A stretch of 64,000 nucleotides of DNA from Orobanche coerulescens. Taxonomy: Eukaryota > Streptophyta > Magnoliopsida > Lamiales > Orobanchaceae. Location of the stretch: assembly GCA_033398695.1 (NCBI GenBank), contig CM065814.1, forward strand, positions 77,952,358 to 78,016,357, read 5' to 3'. Shown here piece after piece: positions 55,909-64,000 of the stretch. The translations under genes and the position numbers were made by a program. The notes under the pieces were generated by a model. That model searched no databases. It saw only the letters and a program-made list of their open reading frames with translations, and was not told the origin of the DNA. Every line of letters starts with the position of its first letter. Within the stretch, counting starts at the first letter, position 1.

Positions 55909-58520
55909 TGTAATATCCGCAATTTTGATTTTTCGGTAAATTTCTTTTTTTGGACGGAGTCCATTTTAACATCTCGCTTGTGACCGTTTCGTCATTCTAA
56001 GAATGATTAGTTCTGCACTTTTTTGACATCCGAGTTCGTTTCGGTATCGTTTTGTTGAGTTCCGTGCTTGTTAGCGACTTTTCCGCACATGAGTTTGATT
56101 CTTGCGAATCTTGTTTGAAACTGTTGTTTCGAGTTTCCCGTAAGTCCGTTTAGCTTTGTTAGACATGTTGTGAACTTCGATTTGGTTATTCGATCACGTA
56201 TCGTGATTTTCGGGCATCTTGGGCCATTTTATAATTTCCCAAAGTTATGGGTATCCACATTCGTATTTTTTGTCTTGACCCTTTTCAAGGTCGCGTGTGA
56301 GCTTGATTGTAGCTCAAGCTCTTTGTATGATCTTATTCTGGAGCTTTCCCTACGTATCTTGAACATGTTATTTCGATCGGAGTAATCCGTTGTTGTAACC
56401 AGCTTTGAGAGCACTACTGTTGTAGTTCTGGGTGCATTAGCGCACACTAAGGGATCTCCTTAGCGCATGCTATCGAGCAACAGGGTCAGAGGTCAGTAGT
56501 TGGATTAAGGCCCGTTAGTGCACGCTACATCCGGGTGGTTAGTGCATGCTAAGATGTAGTTGTTAGCGCACACTACGGGTGTGGTAGTGCACGCTAACTG
56601 GAGGTGCAGAAACAGTCCAGAGGATACTGGACTGGGTTAGAATGTTGATTAGCGCACGCTATTTAGTAACATAGCGCGCGCTAGGGTGCATTAGTAGCGC
56701 ACGCTAGGGTGGGGATACGCACGCTACCTGGTAGTTCAGGGGCAGTCCAGGAGCTACTGGACTGGGTCTGAAGGTATCGTTAGTGCACGCTAACACTTGT
56801 GGTTAGCGCACGCTAACAGTTTATTTTGGTCAGGAAGTTTTGTTTCGGTGCCTCGATAGCGCACTCTAATCTTAAAGACTAGCTCACGCTAAGCTGTCCA
56901 GTGTATATAAATTGGACAGTAGTCGTGAAATATAATTTTGCACTTCATTTCTCCTCCTCTCCGCGGGGTTGAGTCGAGGGCGACTAGGGATCGCGATCTT
57001 GGCCGATTTTGCTCAATCCAAAGGTGTTTGGGAGTATCCTAGGTGATTATAACATCATCTAATCCATTGTTCTTCGCCGAATCAAGGTATTTTTTTCTTG
57101 ATTCAGTAGAGTTGACTTTTTGGAAGTTTTATTCTTGATTTTATTTTCCATTCGATTTTGATAAACCGATTGTTGTCAAATGATATTGTTAAACATGTTT
57201 TATGGATTGTATATAAATATCTTCGGTTCATTTCGATTAAATGTTTGAATAAGTTTTCCTTCGATATGTTGATGTGATATCCGTTGTTTTGGTCTTGACC
57301 CTTGTCGTAATCATGTTTTTGTTGTTTCTTCCGGAGGATTATCGGTGCTCGAGGATTTCGAGTTGACCTCCGTTTTGTGTTGGTAATTCGTGTGGTGTTT
57401 TTCTCATGGTGTTCGCGGTGCTATTATATTCTTGATGATGTTTAGGAGTTCGGGGCAGCCCGGCCGCATCCCGACCATCGTCTCATTTCGATCGTGGTTT
57501 CGAGGCAAGTATTTTCTTATACGATTTGTGCCCTGCAAATAGGGTTTACATGTTGGATTTACGATCGTTGGTTTACCTTCGTTAATATGAGTCATGTGAA
57601 TTGATTATGATTTGATTATTTTGAACGTTGAGGCATTTAATGATACCCTTGCTTGTATAATGTTGTGGAATCGTGTATTTCGTATTAATTGTGTTATTGA
57701 ATTATGATGAGTGAGATAATGGTGTCGGGTTAGTGGCCATCTCTAGTAAGTATTCTTGATGAGCTTACATTCTTAGCATATTAGTATTGCATGAGTAACG
57801 TGTGTGTGTGTATACTCACTACGGGTTAGATCTGTCGGGGTCTCGGTAGGGGTCCACGGAGGGGTGGATCGAGAGATTTGATTTTAACTAGTACGGGTTA
57901 GATCCTATGGGTCTCGGTAGGGATCCACAGAGGGGTTGATCGATGGTTAATTGTGGTGCATTTTACAATGTGTTTTGGGTTATAGCATTTCCGTAAACGA
58001 GTGTTGTTGAACGGTGATTTCATTTTTGCATGCATTGACTAAGTGTGTAAGAGGTAAGTTGTTCAGTTGGCTTACTTGGCTAGGACGGCACTAGAGTATT
58101 TTGTCGTATGTGTTTAGTCCTTTAGTTGTGGGGTTTTGATGTTGGAAAACAGACCTTGCTATTGTCCTCTGGTACTGTGATTTGATGAGATTTGGGATGA
58201 GATCCCAACGGTTTTGTAAAGGTCGTTTTATGAAAAGTGGTTTTGGGCCGAGACCCATTCGTCTTGAAATGGTTATTTTTCGACAAAGGACTCGAGGTCC
58301 AATAAGGTTTCTACTTTTAAAAATCCCCGAGATGAGGAATTTATTTCCAAACACTTCATTGATTGCTTTCTAATTAATAAAACCTCTCGGGAAGGCATTG
58401 GTAGTAAATTGTCGTACCCGATTCGTGATTTCTTTTTGTTTGTTACATTTCGTATGATTATGTACTTGCACTAGCAAAATAGTGGGATTTTGCTAACCCC
58501 CGAGTAATCGGGGGTGTATG
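55909..58520 (+). repeat. 3' LTR of Y copy 2, cut by D
   Basis: TGTAATATCCGC start, co-linear with 41217-43865. It has the near-palindrome array (56432-56892), TATA box (56904-56911), minisatellite (57818-57945), and the hairpin CCCCCGA-GTAA-TCGGGGG at 58497-58514. It is interrupted after GTATG (58516-58520) by D. A segment near 57230 of about 80 bp present in the 5' LTRs is missing. Confidence 0.92.
58516..58520. other. Candidate left TSD of D
   Basis: GTATG directly before TGTAACACCC. The other copy would lie beyond the window. Confidence 0.4.
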
Positions 58521-61285
58521 TGTAACACCCCCAATCCGCTCAGGGATATTACACGCCGTAGAACCCTTCCTCAAGGATCTAACAGGTTGGTAACAACATC
58601 GAACATCTCAACAATGCCTTTAAGGCTAAAATGACTCAGTAGACCGATTTGGTCTTTCAATGAAAACATACAACTCAATCTCAATACATGCCCATGCAGG
58701 GGTCAAATACAAAATACTCCCGTACAATGGGGAAAATATTGCAGCGTAAATAACATACAACTGAACCAATACAACAATGAACGGGTCCTCATGTAATTAG
58801 TATCGATCATCTTTCATCATTCTTCATGCCGACCCTGTGCTATGCTCCCCAAAACCTGAATGCAATACAGACATCCACCCCCCGGTTCCTCGAGGATTAG
58901 CAAAATTCCACTATTTTGCTAGTGCAAGTATAAAGTGAAAAATATGATTCATACAATCTAAATTCCAAGAATAATAACAACCAGGAATCCTCAAAGATTC
59001 AAACATAACGAAAATACTTCCCGAGGCAAGTGTTTGGGTAAAGCTTTCCAAATTCGAAAGATCACAAATCAAGAGAACAATTTGTAAAACAGTTTAAAAT
59101 GCCCTCGGGAGTTTTAACGGAAAACAATTTAGGATTTTCAAATCCCTCTCTTTCCAAAATCAACAGGGGTCACAGCCCAAAGGTTTTATTTTCACGAATA
59201 GAAAACCAACAACAATTCAAAGGGTCAAAACCCACGTCACGTGTCCTCGACGGACATAAAATCAACACAACATAATCACCCAAGATACGCAAATCTTGGT
59301 CACACAAATACAACACCAACTCGTGAATCCAGAGTGAAGTCATAGATTCCCTCGAGGCCTCGACGGACCCTCCCGAGGAGAGCAAAGCACATATGAATAG
59401 CACTGTGAACACATGCCACGTCCTCTCACGGTTGGATCAATCACTTGTTGTCTCCTAACCATATGATCACATGCCATATGTCACCGCAGGTGCCCTATAC
59501 CACCGTGATCACTTGCCACGTCATCTCACGGTTGGATCAATCACTTGTTATCTCCTGACCACATGATTGCACGTCATGTGTCACCGTAGGTATCCCAAGG
59601 CTCTCACGGTTGGATCAATCACTTGTTACATCCTGACCACATGATCACATGTCATGTGTCACCGTAGACCCCGCCCATATTCACACATTCACACATAACA
59701 CAGCTCGCCATGGATATCCAAACAATTCACCCAAAGGTAACAAACACACAGCACGACATGAGTATCAAATCACAACACACCGAAATGAGATAATATATGA
59801 ATCTATATTATCAAAGCACAACACCACCACCAAGCGTATTCACAGAATTCACATAATCGTTTACGAAACACACCAATCACAAAACACACACAGTTTTGAA
59901 AGAGAGCCTTCAACGAGGCTAACCGAATCTTTTGAAAGTTTATTTCAAACAACCAAACAAATACATTTATACTGATCACCGATCATCAATAAATGTATGA
60001 ACAAGGTACTTGCCTCGAATAACCACAAACGCGGAGAATCGACCAAAATAGGTTGGCATGAACCGACTACGAACCCGCCGACTCCGTCGAACGCCATCTC
60101 GCGATAATACTACGAAGGACAATGACAACAATGAAAATGAATTCCATAGCACGACCTAAAGTCGCTGAATTCAAGGAACAAACGACAAAAGTTCAAGGGT
60201 TTCCCCCAAAATAGCCAAGAACGCGATCCGTCCTGATAAAACACGAAAATGGAAATCCAAACTGAAATATGGATATACAATTCATAGGATATGTTTAACA
60301 ACATCATTAAACAACAATCGGTTTATCAATATCGGATGGAAAACGAAATCAAGAACAAAACTCCTAAAAAGTCAACTCTAGGGATTTAAGAAAAATACCT
60401 TGATTCGGTGAAGAACAATGGATTAGATGATGTAATAATCACCTAGGATACTCCAAAACACCTTTAGATGGCACAAAATCGACCTTAAGTTCGGACCCTA
60501 GTTTCCATCGTCTCAAACCCGCGGAGAGGAGAAGAAATGAAGTGGAAATGATGTTCCACGACTGCTATCCAGTTTATATACACTGGACAGCTTAGCGTGC
60601 GCTATCTTTAAGATCAGCATGCGTTATCGTGGCACCGAAACAAACTGCCTAACCAAAACACACTGTTATCGTGCGCTAACCACAAGGATAGCGTGCGCTA
60701 ACGAGACCTCCAGACCCAGTCTACTAGCTCCTAGACTGCTCCTTAACAACCAGGTAGCATGCACAATCCTCACCCTAGCGTGCGCTACTAATGCACCCTA
60801 GCGCGCGCTATGTTACCAAATAGCGTGTGCTAACCAACGTTCTGCACCACTCGTTAGCGCGCGCTAACTATAGCACCTTAGCGCGCGCTAGCCAAAAAGC
60901 ATAGCGTGTGCTATCGACTCAGAGAGACAGCAACAGAACATCTCAGAAATGGTATGACAACGGATACCCACAACTTTGGGAAATTACAAAACGGTCCCAA
61001 ATGTCTGAAAATCACGATACGACAATGAATAACCAAACCGAAGCTCACAACACATATAACAACGTTAAATGAACTTACGAGACACCCGAAACAATAGTTT
61101 CGGACGAGATTCGCAAGAATCGAACTCAAGTGCGGAAAAATCGCTAACAAGCACTGAACTCAACAAAACGACAAAAGTGAAGAATTAAATATTCTCAGAA
61201 TGACGAAATGGTCACGAACGAGTTGTCAAAATGGACTCCCGCCGAAAAAAGAAAATTACTGGAAACCGAAATTGCGGATATTACA
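58521..61285 (-). repeat. 3' LTR of D
   Basis: Reads TGTAATATCCGCAAT (rc from 61285) to GGGGGTGTTACA (rc at 58521), 2765 bp. In reverse it carries the near-palindrome array (about 60594-60915), TATA box in an inverted repeat (60568-60587), and the ACTAGCAAAAT box (58911-58930) with a degenerate hairpin. Confidence 0.92.
59424..59667 (-). repeat. Three-unit 66-bp repeat in the LTR of D
   Basis: Units 59424-59489, 59524-59589 and 59602-59667 share TCTCACGGTTGGATCAATCA and end in TGTCACCG(T/C)AG. The spacings differ (100 and 78 bp). Confidence 0.88.
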
Positions 61286-61676
61286 TACTACCCTCCTTAA
61301 AAGAAGTTTCGTCCCGAAACTTAAAATAAGTAGGGAGGAGCAACATCCCACTAGGAAACACTCAACGAGATACACAAGAACCGAAAACTCGCGCCCAACG
61401 ACGAAATGTTACAATCAACGCAAAGAAACATACGACGTGAAAACACGCTCCACGACGACCATCACAACGCCACAGGTAGAGACATAACAAAACCAACAAG
61501 TGACAAGCATCATCAAACTGATAATACAATCCAGTCAATTATCCGAACAATCACAAAACACAAAGCACCTATTACAAGGAAACACGCACAGTCGAGAAAA
61601 CAGAAAATAGACACAAAACGATCCACAAGGACAATCACAAACAGTTCGGACTACGCCAAAATCCTCAAAAACCACA
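61286..61676 (-). other. PPT, hairpin and 3' untranslated region of D
   Basis: On the minus strand AAGTTTC-GGGAC-GAAACTT and TTTTAAGGAGGGTAGTA end exactly at the LTR. No gene. Homologous to 55521-55908. Confidence 0.85.
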
Positions 61677-62704
61677 TTAGGCATCTCTGTGTCCTTTCGG
61701 AGCAGAGACGCAAGCTCGATCCCCAAATATCTCAGCTACCGTCTCGCAATGCATGGCTCGGTGACCAACCTGGCCACACTCGAAGCAGCTGACTAACGGT
61801 GAACAACAATTCTTCGCGGTATGGCCCGCTCGGCTACAGTTATAACATGTCTTCGAGGTGCTCACGTTACTCACTGCAGGGGTACTACTCCTCTGATCAC
61901 GTGATCGAGGAACCATCTTGGGATGACGATACGAAGTCCCAGCCTCGGGGGGCCCACTCCTCTGATTTCCTGAAAAGTTCCCAACCGTCTTCTGTTTCTT
62001 CGACTCTGACATATGCTCAGTCGATGATATGAATAGCTGAATGCTAATGCCCTATTCTGATATTCTCTCAACGAAGTACATGTGAGACCCTCCATGTACT
62101 GACGAATCTCCGTCTTCATTCTCCTACTAAAATGACAGATCTTATCTTCTTCTGTCCTTACATGATCCTGCACATAGCTGAGTTGTTTGCTAAAATCAAT
62201 AATAGCTTGAGACAGCGATACATCTTGCGGTTTTACTGAAAAGAATTCATTGATCCTCTTATTTCTGATCGGCTCCGGACAAAACTCATCTCTCATGAAT
62301 CTCTGGAACTCTGCCCACGTGACAACACGATCTCGAGGCTTAACAGCCTCCCATCAGTTAGCGGCATCCTTGTCGAGAAGATACTGAGCTACCGGTACCT
62401 TACGTTCTTCTGGACAATCAACTACCTCGAATATCTTTTCCAACTGAAAAAGCCAACCATACCAACCCACATCTGCGGCACCAGCAAAACGAGGGGGATT
62501 CATACGAACCACTTCTCGAAGACACTGATTTGCACCAATGTTCTGGGTCACATCTGTATTACGTTGAATTGCTTGAGTCAACTGAGTCATCTGTGCAGCT
62601 ACCTACTGCAGAATAGTAGCAACCCCGATACCAACACCATCCCCGGCAGCATGATCCCGATCACGCATCCGGTCGCCACGACCACGACCTCTGCCCCTCG
62701 GCAT
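61677..62704 (-). pseudogene. Gag of D (broken)
   Basis: Opens at ATG 62704 with an Arg-Gly-rich start (MPRGRGRGRGDR). It has the gag domain (WLFQLEKIFEVVDCPEERKV, FMRDEFCPEPIRNKRINEFF, YVQDHVRTEEDKICHFSRRM) and two knuckles, CYNCSRAGHTAKNC and CFECGQVGHRAMHC, and ends at GHRDA, stop at 61677. TAG at 62605-62603 follows CTGCAG, TGA at 62356-62354 replaces the Trp of the family's WWEA motif, and a frameshift at about 62000-62030 separates the gag domain from the knuckles. The sequence is a clear relative of the chromovirus gag in the same window, which suggests a chromovirus origin of the Y/D family. Confidence 0.87.
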
Positions 62705-63906
62705 ACTGAATGAGCAACCACTCAGCACAACAGAAAATCATAACGCGCAACACATATAATGATTACTATCATAAAGCAACACACATACCAACATCACAGC
62801 AACGACGGCATCGTTCGGCGATCTCAACGGCCCGAACGATAACCAGCACACAATCACAAAACATCATGAAACAATCACACATATACAAAAATGTAGAACC
62901 TAAGCTTTAACAACTCGCACATGTGCGACAACATGCAATTCACCACGAGGCGATAAACATTAAATACCACATCACACCTCTCACAGAGGGCTAGTACAAC
63001 AAATGCGCGGAACGACTCAACGTTCACACAACCAACTCAATCACAACTCGGAGGGCTAACAACCTAACGACAATACTAACATCATACACACCTTCTCCGA
63101 CCACAAGAAAGAAGTAATAGATTTTAAAAACGATAAGTACCTTTTGAAAATAATTTTGGAAATATCAGTTGATCTTGAGTATCACCTTTCAAAAAGTAGT
63201 ACAACATCGTCATCGAGACTTTGAAAAACCATCTTGCGACACTTTTCTTTAGTGAAGAACTTTCAGAAATATACCCTTGGGTCTAAGCAAATGCGTTTCC
63301 AAAATTAGTGAAATATCTAAAAAAAATATTCTGGTCCTCAAGGTAGAAGAATTTTGAAACAGATAGTTGCGCTAGTAGGCGCCCAAAAATACAATCCTTT
63401 TAAAAGTACGTCTCGAATTTTATTTTCTAAGATACTCAAGGTTTCCAAAAATCCAATAGGCCAGAATGCCCAAAACTCACACGTATTGACATTCACTTAC
63501 ATACATCATAATACACGCATCAACTCGTTCAAAACCAAGACAACACATGTCTTTTACCGGAAAACAAACTGTCAAATATCACAGTTAAAAGGACATAAAT
63601 AGCGATAACACTCCTCATATAAACGAAATATGAGAGTCACATAAATGCATCACGTAACCAAGAATTTGCATAAAGATCCCATAACACAACGACTAATCAT
63701 GCAAGTAGCTCATGTCACACGAGGCACAACACAAAGAAGGGAGACTTACATCCACAGGTCGCACGAAGATGATGATCGCCCCACAATACTAATCACGACC
63801 AACAAACTCAAACGACGAGTCGCGACACGACTCAATCAGATAAAATCCGACGAGACAAAACTCAACAGATGCAACTAAACCCGACAGCCTAGGTTTACAC
63901 AACCTG
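62705..63906 (-). other. Leader of D
   Basis: Non-coding. On the minus strand its gag-proximal part resembles 54540-54719 of Y (GTGTGCTGGTTAT and GTTGAGATCGCCGAA versus GTTGAAATCGCCGAA), and the rest resembles the Y leader. The plus-strand open frames here are chance. Confidence 0.75.
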
Positions 63907-63985
63907 GCTCTGATACTGGTAACAACATCGAACATCTCAACAATGCCTTTAAGGCTAAAATGACTCAGTAGACCGATTTGGTCTT
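63907..63985 (-). repeat. PBS of D and fragment of its 5' LTR, terminus deleted
   Basis: GCTCTGATAC (63907-63916) is the reverse complement of GTATCAGAGC, a near-perfect initiator-Met PBS. It is joined straight to TGGTAACAACATCG, which in the 3' LTR begins 67 bp inside the end (58588). So the outer 67 bp of the LTR and the TGG of the PBS are missing. The match to the LTR ends at about 63985, and the last 15 bases of the window do not fit. Confidence 0.7.
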
Positions 63986-64000
63986 GTTGTGCGGCGATTT

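Larger units (their letters stand above)
58521..64000 (-). mobile_element. Gag-only LTR retrotransposon D, same family as Y
   Basis: In minus orientation: partial LTR (about 63985-63917), PBS, leader, gag, 3' region with PPT, 3' LTR (61285-58521). No pol. Gag tail and 3' region match Y, and the LTR shares the Y order of elements, so D is a more complete relative of Y that keeps the capsid part of gag. Confidence 0.88.

Noticed and set aside
59649..59975. Plus-strand open frames within D (59649-59975, 61200-61792, 62710-62910)
   Set aside because: They are antisense to the LTR, 3' region and leader of a minus-strand element and are rich in His/Thr/Asn from low-complexity DNA.

Overview
This 64 kb window looks like repeat-dense nuclear DNA of a flowering plant with a large genome. 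I see no host gene, rRNA, tRNA or CRISPR array. Almost every base can be assigned to transposable elements nested in one another, and their exact junctions and target-site duplications (TSDs) let the layers be separated. The species cannot be told from the sequence.

Oldest layer: a Ty1/copia element on the minus strand. An LTR element 'X' is inserted at the start of its reverse transcriptase (RT), and a gag-only gypsy-like element 'Y' is inserted in its 5' leader. The block X-end / copia / Y occurs twice, at 1-25101 (copy 1) and 25102-58520 (copy 2), with both internal junctions shared. This indicates a tandem segmental duplication whose breakpoint lies at 25101/25102, inside the zinc-knuckle codons of Y.

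Later insertions are private to one copy. In copy 1, a Tekay/Del-like Ty3/gypsy chromovirus with the structure LTR-internal-LTR-internal-LTR (6780-23761) sits inside the primer-binding site (PBS) of Y with TSD GTATC. In copy 2, an Athila-like element (25160-37214) sits in X and itself carries a CACTA DNA transposon (29969-35211, TSD ATT). A gag-only element 'C' (44776-54003, TSD CCTAC) sits in the leader of Y, and a minus-strand gag-only element 'D' (58521 to about 64000) cuts the 3' LTR of Y.

All coding regions are decayed or defective, by nonsense codons (mostly C-to-T or G-to-A type), small indels and large deletions. The Athila-like element, Y, C and D carry no pol domains. Only the two chromovirus bodies keep a recognisable gag-PR-RT-RNaseH-INT-chromodomain order, and both are broken.

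The most interesting signal is not coding. The LTRs of the chromovirus, Y/D, C and partly X share one set of cis-elements although the sequences around them differ. These are arrays of 12-16 bp near-palindromes of the type TTAGCGCACGCTAA just upstream of a TATA box, a second such cluster about 0.7 kb downstream in two families, a C-rich/G-rich hairpin after ACTAGCAAAAT, a covarying 9-10 bp hairpin with a five-base loop about 40 bp before the LTR end, and a hairpin next to the polypurine tract. The middle LTR of the tandem chromovirus also carries a clean 92-bp inversion.
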